This document shows positions 8,014 through 17,351 of a DNA stretch of 61,426 bases, one piece after another. Below the pieces are notes generated by a model. It saw nothing but the letters and a program-made list of their open reading frames with translations. It was not told the DNA's origin and did no database searches. Position 1 is the first letter of the stretch. Each line of letters opens with the position of its first letter. Position numbers and translations under genes: made by a program. Origin of the DNA: an uncultured Opitutaceae bacterium (lineage in GTDB: Bacteria > Verrucomicrobiota > Verrucomicrobiia > Opitutales > Opitutaceae); the NCBI GenBank assembly GCA_903952145.1, contig CAJBES010000065.1, forward strand, positions 1 to 61,426. Reading direction: 5' to 3'.

Positions 8014-9518
8014 CACTTTCCAGCCTAACCGAGGGAATCCCAGTTCTGAGTGTGCTGATCTTCAGCCCGCTGCTAGCCGCCGCCACCGCCGTGCTGATCC
8101 CCAATGATCGCCTCCTGCGCTGGTGGTCGCTGGTCAGCACCACCGCCATCGCGGTCTTCTCGCTGGCACTTTACTGCCGTTTCGACCCGGCCACCGCCCG
8201 CTTCCAGTTTGCCGAGCACGCCGCTTGGGTTCCGTGGCTTAAGATCGACTACAGCCTCGGGGTTGACGGCATCAGCGTGCTGTTGGTGCTGCTCACGACC
8301 CTGATCATGCCCCTGTGCGTGCTGGCCTCGTGGCGCTACATCAAGGCCCGCGTGAAAGAGTTCATGATCTGCATGCTGGTCATGGAGGCCGCCATGGTTG
8401 GAGTCTTCTGCGCCCTCGATGCCGTCCTTTTCTTTGTGTTCTGGGAGGCCATGCTCATTCCGATGGCACTGATGATCGGTGTCTGGGGCGGCCCCCGCCG
8501 GATCTACGCCTCCATCAAGTTCTTCATCTACACCATGGCCGGCTCGGTGCTGCTGCTGGTCGCTTTGATCGCACTGCGGCTGCAGACAGGGAGTTTCAGC
8601 ATCCCCGGCATGATGGGCCAACCCTATGCGGAAAGCTTCCAAATCTGGGTCTGTGCCGCCTTCATCCTCTCCTTCGCCATCAAGGTGCCGATGTTCCCGT
8701 TCCACACGTGGTTGCCCGCCGCCCATGTGGAGGCTCCCACCGCCGGTAGCGTCATCCTCGCCAGTGTCCTCCTGAAAATGGGCACCTACGGTTTTCTGCG
8801 GTTCTGCCTGCCCATCACGCCGCTCGCGACCCACGCGTTCGCGCCTTACTTGTTATGGTTCTCCGTCGTCGCCATCCTTTATGGCGGTTTCACCGCCCTG
8901 GCCCAGAGCGACATGAAGAAACTCGTGGCCTATTCGAGCGTCGGCCACATGGGTTTTGCCACTCTCGGCATCTTTGTCCTCAACACCAACGGCCTTGAGG
9001 GTGCGATCATGGTGATGATCAACCACGGCGTGACCACCGGGGCGTTGTTCATCTGTGTCGGCATCATTTACGAACGCCTGCATACCCGTGACCTCGGCGA
9101 GGCGGCCGGCATCGGCAAATCCATGCCCGTTTTCATGGGTTTCCTCGGCATGTTCTGCCTGTCCTCGCTGGCTTTCCCCGGCACCAACAGTTTCATCGGC
9201 GAGTTCCTCGTGCTCGCGGGCGGCTTCGCCCATGCCAAACTGCTGGTGGTGTGCGCGGTGCCCGGCGTGGTTCTTGCCGCGGCCTATATGCTGCGCCTGC
9301 TGCAACGTGTGGCCTGGGGCGGGGAAAACAATCCCGTGCACACCGGTCTCAAGGATCTGGAATGGCGCGAAATCCTCACCCTAGCACCGCTCCTGTTTTT
9401 CGTCCTCTGGATCGGACTCCATCCGCAACCGCTCATCCGCATCATGCACGTGTCCGTGCTCCATCTCATTGATCAGGTGAACCTCGCGCTCCCGCAGGCC
9501 GCCGCCCTGCTCCCGTAA
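8010..9518 (+). CDS. nuoM: NADH-quinone oxidoreductase subunit M
   Basis: NuoM (ND4), 502 residues, central antiporter-like proton channel. The conserved elements are clear: LGVDGISVLLVLLTT near the N-terminus, Glu in FFVFWEAMLIPM (helix 5), and Lys in SFAIKVPMFPFHTWLPAAH with the following VEAPTAGSVILASVLLKMG (helices 7-8). The start overlaps the preceding stop (ATGA) and nuoN begins four bases after its end. Length is normal for NuoM. Confidence 0.95.
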   Translation: MTLSSLTEGIPVLSVLIFSPLLAAATAVLIPNDRLLRWWSLVSTTAIAVFSLALYCRFDPATARFQFAEHAAWVPWLKIDYSLGVDGISVLLVLLTTLIMPLCVLASWRYIKARVKEFMICMLVMEAAMVGVFCALDAVLFFVFWEAMLIPMALMIGVWGGPRRIYASIKFFIYTMAGSVLLLVALIALRLQTGSFSIPGMMGQPYAESFQIWVCAAFILSFAIKVPMFPFHTWLPAAHVEAPTAGSVILASVLLKMGTYGFLRFCLPITPLATHAFAPYLLWFSVVAILYGGFTALAQSDMKKLVAYSSVGHMGFATLGIFVLNTNGLEGAIMVMINHGVTTGALFICVGIIYERLHTRDLGEAAGIGKSMPVFMGFLGMFCLSSLAFPGTNSFIGEFLVLAGGFAHAKLLVVCAVPGVVLAAAYMLRLLQRVAWGGENNPVHTGLKDLEWREILTLAPLLFFVLWIGLHPQPLIRIMHVSVLHLIDQVNLALPQAAALLP

Positions 9519-9522
9519 TCAG

Positions 9523-10980
9523 ATGAACGCTTTCATCATGCCCTTTCTCCCCGAGTTGATCCTGCTACTGGGCGGACTCGTCATTTTTGTGATCACCCTC
9601 GGAGATTCATTGGAAAAGCGCGCCCGGACGGCGGCCATCACCATAGCGCTGGCGCTGCTGGCCGCCTCGGTACTCTGCTTCGGGCAGGAGGCGGTCCTGT
9701 TTGACGGAGCCTATCGCATCGACGCTTTTTCCCAACTTCTGAAACTGATCATTTCCGCAGGCTTCCTGGCCATCGTCATCCTCGGTGGCAATCTGCCCGA
9801 TATCCGCCCGGCGATCAAGCCGGAGTATCACCTGTTCCTGACCCTGAGCATGACGGGGTTGGTGATGCTCGTGAGTTGCGTGGACATCATCACGCTGGTC
9901 ATCGCATTGGAGCTGTCGGCCTTCCCGCTTTATTTCCTTGTGGCGATGCGACGCGAGCGCGAAGGGCAGCGCATCCAGATGGAGTCCGCCATCAAATACA
10001 TCATGTTCGGCATCGCGGCCAACGGGGTGATGCTTTTCGGCTTCAGCTACCTCTACGGTCTGACCGGCACGACTTCGCTGCCGGAGATGATGGTCAAACT
10101 CCAGCCGGTCATGCACACACCCATAGCCATCGTGGGGCTGACCCTCGCGTTTTGCGGGATTTTCTACAAACTGGCGATCTTCCCCTTCCACTTCTGGACA
10201 CCCGACGTCTATCAGGGCTCGTCCAATGAGACCGCTTCGCTGATCGCCTCCCTACCCAAGGTCGGCGGAGTCGCAGTGTTGGTCCGCCTCGCTTCCCTCG
10301 CCTCGCCCGACAACACCCTGATCCCGATCCTGCTCAGCGCCCTAGCCATCGTGTCGATGTTTTATGGCAACCTGATTGCTCTGGCGCAGAAGGATCTCAA
10401 GCGGCTGCTTGGGTTCTCGGGCATCGCCCACGCCGGGTATGCCCTCGTTGGTTTTGTCGCCTTTAATCAAGCCGGCTTTGCCTCTGCACTCTATTACATC
10501 ACCGGTTACATGGTGATGGTCATTGCCTGTTTTGTGGTCATCTGCCGGGTCTCCCGCGACGGAAGCAACGTCGCTATCAGCGAACTCGCCGGTTTGCACC
10601 GCCGCTCGCCCTTGCTCGCCCTCACCCTGATCGTCGGTTTGTTTGCCCTCGCCGGCCTGCCTCCCTTTGTCGGATTCATGGGCAAACTCGGCCTGCTGAC
10701 CACCGCCCTTGCCAGAGGGCACCTCGCCCTGGTCATCATCGCCGTGCTCAACGCGGCCATCGCGATCTACTACTATCTCCGCGTCATTCGTGAAGCCGTC
10801 TTCGGTGACGATGGCGGCGACCAGACTCCGATCGTTCTCGACCGCTCCACCCAAGCCCTCTGTGTGCTGCTGATTGTCGCGATCATCGTGCTGGGCGTTG
10901 CCCCCTCTCCCATTATCAACGCCATTTCAGGTTCGTTGGCCGGCCTAAATCTTCCGCTGCCACCGGCGGCAGTCTATTGA
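9523..10980 (+). CDS. nuoN: NADH-quinone oxidoreductase subunit N
   Basis: NuoN (ND2), 485 residues, last gene of the operon. It has the helix-5 Glu in LVIALELSAFPLYFL, the helix-7 Lys in IFYKLAIFPFHFWTPDVYQ, and SSNETASLIASLPKVGG, which is typical of NuoN. The gene is followed by about 250 bases without a gene before a monocistronic PLP enzyme, so the complex I transcript probably ends here, although no strong U-tract terminator is visible. Confidence 0.95.
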   Translation: MNAFIMPFLPELILLLGGLVIFVITLGDSLEKRARTAAITIALALLAASVLCFGQEAVLFDGAYRIDAFSQLLKLIISAGFLAIVILGGNLPDIRPAIKPEYHLFLTLSMTGLVMLVSCVDIITLVIALELSAFPLYFLVAMRREREGQRIQMESAIKYIMFGIAANGVMLFGFSYLYGLTGTTSLPEMMVKLQPVMHTPIAIVGLTLAFCGIFYKLAIFPFHFWTPDVYQGSSNETASLIASLPKVGGVAVLVRLASLASPDNTLIPILLSALAIVSMFYGNLIALAQKDLKRLLGFSGIAHAGYALVGFVAFNQAGFASALYYITGYMVMVIACFVVICRVSRDGSNVAISELAGLHRRSPLLALTLIVGLFALAGLPPFVGFMGKLGLLTTALARGHLALVIIAVLNAAIAIYYYLRVIREAVFGDDGGDQTPIVLDRSTQALCVLLIVAIIVLGVAPSPIINAISGSLAGLNLPLPPAAVY

Positions 10981-11102
10981 AGCTGCATCCCTTCGCGCTG
11001 GCGCTGAGTGAATGGATCCAGGATGTCCCTGGACCGGACGTGTTCATGGGGTAGACAACATTACGGTCTGTCATCGTCATTCCTGCACTGTGTACACTAG
11101 GG

Positions 11103-11134
11103 ATCGCCCGTGGGCAGCGGTTCGATCGGGCGAT
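11103..11134. repeat. Inverted repeat in the gap after nuoN
   Basis: Two perfect 8-base arms (ATCGCCCG at 11103-11110, CGGGCGAT at 11127-11134) around a 16-base loop, about 100 bases before the next start codon. There is no T-run on either side, so it is not a convincing intrinsic terminator; it may be an operator or leader structure of the downstream PLP enzyme. The rest of 10981-11233 shows no open frame I would support. Confidence 0.3.
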
Positions 11135-11233
11135 GGCGACTCATAGCGATACTCATTACCGGGCCGCTCTACTCCTTCTGTGCGGACTTTCTGAAAAAAG
11201 TGGTTACCATCCCAGCCAACTAAGGAGCCCCCT

Positions 11234-12508
11234 ATGTCCAAGTTGACCGAATCCGAAATCGCCCGTCTGCACCCTGAAACCCTCGCCCTCAGCCTTGGGT
11301 TTGATCCGTTTCTCAGCGAGGGCGCCGTGAAGCCGCCCGTGTTCCTCACCTCGACGTTCGCCTTCCACACGGCTGCCGACGGCAAGCAGTTCTTTGCCTG
11401 GGCCCACGGCGAAGGTCCGCCCCGGGCCAAGCACGACATGGGCCTCATCTACTCGCGCCTCAACAACCCCAACCTCGAGATCTTCGAGGAGCGCGTTGCC
11501 ATGTGGGAGGGCATGAAGGATGCCTACAGCTTCTCCAGCGGCATGGCTGCCATCGCCACCACACTGCTCGCCACGCACCGACCCGGCGACGAGATGATCG
11601 TCTGCGCCCCCGTCTACGGCGGCACCGACGCGTTCATCCACCATTTCCTCGCGCGGTTTGGCATCTCGGCGCACTTTGTGCGCGCGGGCACCGACGCTCC
11701 GGCCCAAGCGGAACGCTACATCACCCCGCTGACCCGCTCCATCTTCATCGAGAGCCCCGCCAACCCCAACAACCGGTTGACCGACATCGGCGCGATGAAA
11801 GCGCTGGCTCTGCGCCACGCACCCGCGCCCTCCGGCGGTGGCACCAGTCGCATTCTCCTGATGGTGGACAACACCATGGCCGGCCCGGTTTTCGCGCACC
11901 CTGCCCGAGCCGGAGCGGACATCGTGCTGTATTCCGCCACAAAGTTTCTCGGCGGTCATTCGGATGTGGTCGGCGGGGTAGCTCTTGCCAACGACCCCGC
12001 GCTCCTCACGGCGATCGCGCAGCACCGCGCCATGCTCGGCGGCATGCCCAACCCCTACACGGCATGGCTGCTGACCCGCTCGCTTGAGACGCTCAAGATC
12101 CGCGCCGAGCAGCAGCAGACCAACGCCGGACAGGTGGCCGCGTTCCTCGCCACGCACCCCAAGGTCCGCAAGGTCTGCTACCTCGGCCTCCTGCGCCCGG
12201 ATGATCCGGAGTATGCCATCTACCAGAAACAACAGAGCGGGCCCGGGTCACTGGTGTCGTTCTACATCCGAGGCGGGGAAAAGGAGGCCTTCGCCTTCCT
12301 GGACCATTTGAAAATCTTTCACCTCGCCGTGTCACTCGGCTCCACCGAGTCACTCGCACAGCACCCGGCGACGATGACGCACTCCGGACTCACGCCCGAG
12401 GACAGGCAACTCGGGGAGATCAGCGACGACCTTGTGCGGCTCTCCATCGGCATCGAGCATGCCGACGACCTCATCTGGGATCTGGGACAGGCGCTGGCGC
12501 AGGTTTGA
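11234..12508 (+). CDS. Cys/Met metabolism PLP-dependent enzyme (cystathionine gamma-synthase/methionine gamma-lyase family)
   Basis: A 424-residue fold-type I PLP enzyme. It has the family elements YSRLNNPN near residue 75, SFSSGMAAIATTLL (PLP phosphate loop), SPANPNN, VDNTMAGPVFAHPA, and the Schiff-base lysine in YSATKFLGGHSDVVGG near residue 240. The C-terminal SLGSTESLAQHPATMTHSGL is also typical, giving sulfur-substrate lyases or synthases. Sequence alone does not separate methionine gamma-lyase from cystathionine gamma-synthase, gamma-lyase or O-acetylhomoserine sulfhydrylase. A good ribosome binding site (AAGGAG) lies eight bases before the ATG. It seems to be a single-gene unit converging on the DHOD-like/nifJ operon. 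Confidence 0.9.
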   Translation: MSKLTESEIARLHPETLALSLGFDPFLSEGAVKPPVFLTSTFAFHTAADGKQFFAWAHGEGPPRAKHDMGLIYSRLNNPNLEIFEERVAMWEGMKDAYSFSSGMAAIATTLLATHRPGDEMIVCAPVYGGTDAFIHHFLARFGISAHFVRAGTDAPAQAERYITPLTRSIFIESPANPNNRLTDIGAMKALALRHAPAPSGGGTSRILLMVDNTMAGPVFAHPARAGADIVLYSATKFLGGHSDVVGGVALANDPALLTAIAQHRAMLGGMPNPYTAWLLTRSLETLKIRAEQQQTNAGQVAAFLATHPKVRKVCYLGLLRPDDPEYAIYQKQQSGPGSLVSFYIRGGEKEAFAFLDHLKIFHLAVSLGSTESLAQHPATMTHSGLTPEDRQLGEISDDLVRLSIGIEHADDLIWDLGQALAQV

Positions 12509-12536
12509 GCGACAAGCGGCAGGACACAGCGGGGAG

Positions 12537-13535
12537 TCAGCTAGTGATCTGCCAGCTTTGGAGCATGCGTTGGTAATTCGCCCGCTCGAACGCGGCAGGG
12601 TCCGGGCAACGGCTGTGGTTCATGGCCCCGCGAAATTCCTCGATGCTCTCGTAGCCGTGGTCGGACATCCACTGTTGCAGGCCCTCGAGCAGCTTGGTCG
12701 CCATGCGCGGTCCGTGTTGCAACAAGACGGAAACCAGCTGCACGGAATGCGCCCCGGCCAGAATCGCCTTCACCAGATCCTCGGAACTGTGCACCCCGCC
12801 GGTGGCGGCCAGAGATACGCGCAGATGTGGTGAGATGATGGCCAGCCAGCGCAGCCGCAGGAGCAGCTCGCTGGGCTCGGAGAGCTTGAGCTTGGGCTCG
12901 ACCTCCAGCTTCTCGATGTCGATATCCGGTTGGTAGAGGCGGTTGAACAACACCAGTCCGCAGGCTCCGGCTTCCTGCAGGAGGAGGGCAAATTTAGCCG
13001 GCGCAGAGTGAAAGGCCGAGATCTTCACCGCCACCGGGATGCGCACACTCGTGGTGACACTGCGCACGGTCTCGAGCATATCCGCCTCGGCCTCGTCACC
13101 CGATACATCCGGATTGGTCACAAGCTGGTAGAGGTTCAACTCAATGGCGTCCGCACCGGCACCCTCCAATTTGACGGCATAATCGGTCCATCCGCCGGGC
13201 CGGCACCCGTTGAGCGAGGCGATGACGGGGATCTTCAGCTGGCCTTTGAGTTGCTCGAGTTGCCGCAGGTAGAGCTCCGGTGCCAGCTGGTATTCATCGT
13301 AGGAGGGAAAAAACGAGGTGGCCTCGGCATAGCTTTCGGCCGGCGTCTCCAAGTGGTAGGTCAGCGCACGCTGCTCGGCGTCGATCTGCTCCTCGAATAG
13401 CGAGCGCATGACGATGGCGGCGACGCCCGCGTCCTGCAGCTTGCTGGCGGCGCTGACGTCGTCGGCGAACGGTGAGGCCCCCACAACGAGAGGGTTGCGG
13501 AGCTTTAAGCCCAGATAGTCGGTGGTGAGGTTCAT
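12537..13535 (-). CDS. Dihydroorotate dehydrogenase-like protein
   Basis: A 332-residue FMN TIM-barrel of the dihydroorotate dehydrogenase-like group often found beside pyruvate:ferredoxin oxidoreductase. The N-terminus (DYLGLKLRNPLVVGASPFA) and the FMN-binding part (VSLAATGGVHSSEDLVKAILAGA) fit the fold. The active-site loop, usually an N-[IL]-S-C/S-P-N type motif, reads IELNLYQLVTNPDVSG; I cannot find the catalytic Cys or Ser. It is therefore doubtful that it makes orotate. The ATG overlaps the nifJ stop (ATGA on the - strand), so it is probably translated together with nifJ and may serve the same redox chain. Confidence 0.88.
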   Translation of the reverse strand: MNLTTDYLGLKLRNPLVVGASPFADDVSAASKLQDAGVAAIVMRSLFEEQIDAEQRALTYHLETPAESYAEATSFFPSYDEYQLAPELYLRQLEQLKGQLKIPVIASLNGCRPGGWTDYAVKLEGAGADAIELNLYQLVTNPDVSGDEAEADMLETVRSVTTSVRIPVAVKISAFHSAPAKFALLLQEAGACGLVLFNRLYQPDIDIEKLEVEPKLKLSEPSELLLRLRWLAIISPHLRVSLAATGGVHSSEDLVKAILAGAHSVQLVSVLLQHGPRMATKLLEGLQQWMSDHGYESIEEFRGAMNHSRCPDPAAFERANYQRMLQSWQITS

Positions 13536-16500
13536 GACTTGGCGAGAGCCGGGGGGGGGGTTGAGGGTTTGCCGCTGGCGCCGGTCGGTGAGGCGAGGTG
13601 CTGATAAAGCGCGTAGCGCTGGTGCACCTGCACTTGGGCTTGGGCAGCCAGCTCGCTGGCCCGGGTGGGATTGATGTTCTTGAGGATGCCGAAACGCGTC
13701 TCGCCGTCCATGAACTTGGCGAGGTTTGTCTTGGGCGCGGGAGAATCGAGCCGTAACCCCACGCCGCCGTCCGCGACCAGGCGCGGATCATAGCGGAAGA
13801 GCGGCCAGTAGCCGGTATCCACTGCAAGCTTTTGCTGCTCGAGGCCGAGGTGCAGTGAGAACCCGTGCGCAATGCAATGCGAGTAGGCGATGACAAGTGC
13901 CGGGCCCGGATAGGCCTCGGCCTCGCGCAGGGCGGTCACAGTCTGTCCATCCTTGGCGCCGAACGCCACCCGCGCCACGTAGACGTGACCATATTGCATC
14001 GCCATGAGCGCGAGGTCCTTCTTGGTCATGCCCTTGCCGCCGGAGGCGAATTTCGCGACCGCACCGAGCGGGGTGGCCTTGGAGGACTGCCCGCCAGTAT
14101 TGGAATAGACCTCCGTATCAAGCACCAGGATCTTGACGTTGGCCCCGGTGGCCAACACGTGGTCGAGGCCGCCGTAGCCGATATCATAAGCCCAGCCGTC
14201 TCCGCCCACAATCCAGACGGATTTTTTCACCAGATCATCAGTCAGCGCCAGCAGTCGCGTGGTGTCAGCACCACTGCTGCCACGGAGGGTCTCGCGCAAT
14301 GCCACCACCCGGGCGCGCTGGGCCGCGATGCCGGCCTCCGTGGATTGATCCGCGGCGAGCAGTTCCTGCACCAGTTGGTCGCCGATGCGCGAGGCGAGCC
14401 GCGTGACCATTTCACGGGCGGTGCGGTTGCGCTGCTCAACCGCCAGATGGATGCCAAGCCCGAACTCGGCGTTGTCCTCGAACAGTGAGTTGGCCCAGGT
14501 GGGGCCACGACCGTTGCTGTCAGTGCAGTAAGGCGTGGTCGGGAGATTGCCACCGTAGATGGAGGAACAGCCGGTGGCGTTGGCGATCAGCAGGCGGTCG
14601 CCCACCAGCTGCGTGAGCAGTTTTAAGTAGGGCGTCTCGCCGCAACCCAGACAGGCGCCGGAAAATTCGAACAGCGGGGCCATGAACTGCGTGCCCTTCA
14701 CGGTCGAGGTATCGAGCTTGGTCCGGTCGGGATCCGGCAGCGTCAGGAAGAAGTCCCAGTTCGCACGATCTGTGACGAGCCGGGGCGGCTGCGCCACCAT
14801 GTCGATCGCCTTGTGGCGCGGGTTGGTCTTGTCCTTCGCCGGGCAGACCTGCACGCAGAGTGTACAACCCGTGCAGTCCTCGGGAGCCACTTGCAGGGTG
14901 TAACTCTGTCCGGGAAAATCGTTGGAGCGGAAAGGTGCGGAGAGAAATTCCACGGGGGCGGTTTTGAGTTCCGCCGGATCGCAGAACTTGGCCCGGATGG
15001 CGGCGTGCGGGCACACCAGCACGCATTTGTTGCACTGGATGCAGATGGCCGGATCCCAAGCGGGGACTTCCAGTGCAATATTGCGCTTTTCGTAGCGGGT
15101 GGTGCCGGTCGGCCAGCGACCGTCCATGGGAATGGCGCTGACCGGCATGAGGTCGCCTTCATCGGCCAGGAGGCGCGCGGTGACCTTCTGCACAAAATCG
15201 GGGGCGTGACTGAAGATTGGCGGGATGGTGGCGACGGCATCGGCTGACACCTCCTTCGGTATGGTCACTTCACGCAATCCGGCCAACGCAGCGTCCACTG
15301 CGGCGTAGTTCATTTTGACGATCTGTTCGCCCTTCCGGCCGTAGGTCTTCTCGATGGCATACTTGATCTGCTTGATGGCTTCATCCTGCGGCAGCACCCC
15401 GGAGAGAGCAAAAAAACAGGTTTGCAGCACTGTGTTCGTGCGGCGGCCCATGCCGCTCGCATGCGCCACCTGCGTGGCGTCGATCACGAAAAGCCGGAGC
15501 CCGCGGGCGATGATCTTCTGCTGCCAGTCCAGCGGGAGCTTTTTCCAGGTTTCCTCCGGGCTGTAGGGCGAATTGAGCAACACAATGGCCTTGCGTGCCG
15601 CGTAGCGCAGCACGTCGGCGCGGCCGACGAAACTGAACTGGCTGCAGGCCACAAAATCGGCGGCACTGATGAGGTAGGGCGCCCGGATCGGCCGCGGACC
15701 GAAACGCAGATGCGAAACCGTCATCGAACCCGACTTTTTCGAGTCATAGACGAAATAGCCCTGCGCGTAGTTGTCGGTCTGTTCGCCGATGATCTTGATC
15801 GAGTTCTTGTTCGCACCGACGGTGCCATCCGCACCCAGCCCGACAAACACGCAGCGGCGCACGTCCCGTGCCTCGATGTCCAACTCGGAGTCGTAGGTCA
15901 GTGAGGTGCCAGTGACATCGTCGATGATGCCCACGGTGAAATGATTCCTCGGCTCCCCAGGCGTGAGGTGCGCAAAGACGCCTTGCACCATGCCCGGGGT
16001 GAATTCCTTGCTGCCAAGCCCGTAGCGGCCGCCCACGACGCGCGGTGACCCGGCCAAGGCCGAACGGCCCTCCGCCAGTGCACCCAGCACATTCAGATAC
16101 AGCGGTTCGCCGATCGAGCCCGGTTCCTTGGTGCGATCCAGCACCGCGATCGCCTTGACGCTCCGAGGTAGTGCTGCGAAGAACGACTTCAAATGGAAGG
16201 GCAGGAACAGGCGGACGGCGATCAGACCGACCTTTTCGCCGCGGGCGACCATCCAGTCCACGGTTTCGCCAATGGTCTCGACCGAACTGCCCATGGCAAT
16301 AATCACGCGCTCGGCCTCGGGATGACCGCGGTAGTCAAACAGGTGGTAGGAACGACCGGTGACCTTCGCAAAGCGGTCCATCACGTCTTGGACCACCCCG
16401 GGCAGGTCGTCGTAAAAGCGGTTTACCGACTCGCGACCCTGGAAGTAGACATCGGGATTTTGCGCCGTGCCGAAGATCGCGGGCCGGTCGGGCGTCATCG

Positions 16501-17137
16501 CCCGGGCACGAAACGCAGCGAGGTCGGCCTCGTTGATCACCTGGCGTAGATCGTTGTCGGACAGCGAGGTGATCTTGGCGACCTCATGCGAGGTCCGGAA
16601 GCCATCGAAAAAGTGGATGAAGGGGATGCGGGATTGGTAACTGGCCGCGTGGGCGACGAGGGCAAGGTCGTGGGCCTCCTGGGTGGAGTTGCTGCACAAC
16701 AGCGCGCAGCCCGTCGCCCGGCATGCCATCACGTCCGAATGGTCCCCAAAGATCGAGAGCCCCTGCGCCGCCAGGGCGCGGGCGCTCACATGCAAGGTCA
16801 GGGGGAGCAGTTCGCCGGCAATCTTGTAAAGATTGGGAATCATCAGCAGCAGGCCCTGCGAGGCGGTAAAAGTGGTCGTCAGGGCGCCGCCCAGCAGCCC
16901 ACCGTGCACGGCGCCGGCGGCGCCGCCTTCAGACTGCATCTCGACCACGCGTGGCACTTCGCCCCAAAGGTTCTTGCGTCCGTCAGCCGCCCATTCGTCG
17001 CAGAACTCACCCATCGGCGAGGAAGGTGTGATGGGGTATATCACCACCAGCTCATTCAGGCGGAAGGCCACAGAGGCCACAGCCTCGTTGGCATCACAGG
17101 TTGCAAAGGAGGGGGCAGGAACAGGTTGGCTAGTCAT
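13532..17137 (-). CDS. nifJ: Pyruvate:ferredoxin (flavodoxin) oxidoreductase
   Basis: A 1201-residue single-chain PFOR converting pyruvate and CoA to acetyl-CoA and CO2 with ferredoxin/flavodoxin as acceptor. Domain order is complete: N-terminal pyrimidine-binding domain (VIYPITPSSPMGEFCDEW), gamma domain, two [4Fe-4S] ferredoxin motifs (CIQCNKCVLVCPHAAI and CTGCTLCVQVCPA), then the TPP domain (GDGWAYDIGYGG and LDTEVYSNTGGQSSKATP). I start at the ATG before SQPVPAPSFATCDANEA; the frame is open for 56 more codons but that stretch has no family resemblance. No obvious ribosome binding site precedes it. The C-terminus runs into a proline stretch encoded by a 10-base homopolymer. It implies fermentative or low-potential electron metabolism. 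Confidence 0.96.
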   Translation of the reverse strand: MTSQPVPAPSFATCDANEAVASVAFRLNELVVIYPITPSSPMGEFCDEWAADGRKNLWGEVPRVVEMQSEGGAAGAVHGGLLGGALTTTFTASQGLLLMIPNLYKIAGELLPLTLHVSARALAAQGLSIFGDHSDVMACRATGCALLCSNSTQEAHDLALVAHAASYQSRIPFIHFFDGFRTSHEVAKITSLSDNDLRQVINEADLAAFRARAMTPDRPAIFGTAQNPDVYFQGRESVNRFYDDLPGVVQDVMDRFAKVTGRSYHLFDYRGHPEAERVIIAMGSSVETIGETVDWMVARGEKVGLIAVRLFLPFHLKSFFAALPRSVKAIAVLDRTKEPGSIGEPLYLNVLGALAEGRSALAGSPRVVGGRYGLGSKEFTPGMVQGVFAHLTPGEPRNHFTVGIIDDVTGTSLTYDSELDIEARDVRRCVFVGLGADGTVGANKNSIKIIGEQTDNYAQGYFVYDSKKSGSMTVSHLRFGPRPIRAPYLISAADFVACSQFSFVGRADVLRYAARKAIVLLNSPYSPEETWKKLPLDWQQKIIARGLRLFVIDATQVAHASGMGRRTNTVLQTCFFALSGVLPQDEAIKQIKYAIEKTYGRKGEQIVKMNYAAVDAALAGLREVTIPKEVSADAVATIPPIFSHAPDFVQKVTARLLADEGDLMPVSAIPMDGRWPTGTTRYEKRNIALEVPAWDPAICIQCNKCVLVCPHAAIRAKFCDPAELKTAPVEFLSAPFRSNDFPGQSYTLQVAPEDCTGCTLCVQVCPAKDKTNPRHKAIDMVAQPPRLVTDRANWDFFLTLPDPDRTKLDTSTVKGTQFMAPLFEFSGACLGCGETPYLKLLTQLVGDRLLIANATGCSSIYGGNLPTTPYCTDSNGRGPTWANSLFEDNAEFGLGIHLAVEQRNRTAREMVTRLASRIGDQLVQELLAADQSTEAGIAAQRARVVALRETLRGSSGADTTRLLALTDDLVKKSVWIVGGDGWAYDIGYGGLDHVLATGANVKILVLDTEVYSNTGGQSSKATPLGAVAKFASGGKGMTKKDLALMAMQYGHVYVARVAFGAKDGQTVTALREAEAYPGPALVIAYSHCIAHGFSLHLGLEQQKLAVDTGYWPLFRYDPRLVADGGVGLRLDSPAPKTNLAKFMDGETRFGILKNINPTRASELAAQAQVQVHQRYALYQHLASPTGASGKPSTPPPALAKS
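13551..13560. repeat. G10 homopolymer at the 3' end of nifJ
   Basis: Ten consecutive G on the + strand (C10 in the nifJ sense strand) encoding prolines nine to six codons before the nifJ stop. It lies about 16 bases before the ATG of the overlapping DHOD-like gene. A slip by one base would change the NifJ C-terminus and move its stop relative to the downstream start. Confidence 0.9.
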
Positions 17138-17244
17138 TGGGAATGGGGCTTTTTGAAAATGTCTCCAAGCCATGGCAAGTATGTCAAGAAAGGCGGTTTT
17201 CCGCTGCGCATATCTTGGCATTCGCGATGCGGTAATTGGCGGTT

Positions 17245-17260
17245 GGCCGGAATTTCGGCC
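17245..17260. promoter_or_regulatory. Near-perfect 16-bp palindrome between nifJ and ydcF-like gene
   Basis: GGCCGGAATTTCGGCC is self-complementary apart from one G-T pair. It lies in the 214-base divergent gap, 108 bases before the nifJ start and 92 before the ydcF-like start. It could be an operator for either gene; no consensus of a named regulator is recognised. Confidence 0.25.
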
Positions 17261-17351
17261 CGCGCGCATAATTGGCTCGTTCCCGGGCGTGATTGATCGC
17301 TCCAATAGGTCGGTTGGCGCTCATCTCCCAGCTATCTCATCCTCTCTAATC

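Noticed and set aside
11017-11033. Small hairpin (TCCAGG/CCTGGA) after nuoN as a terminator
   Set aside because: Six-base stem without a following T-run; not enough to call a terminator.
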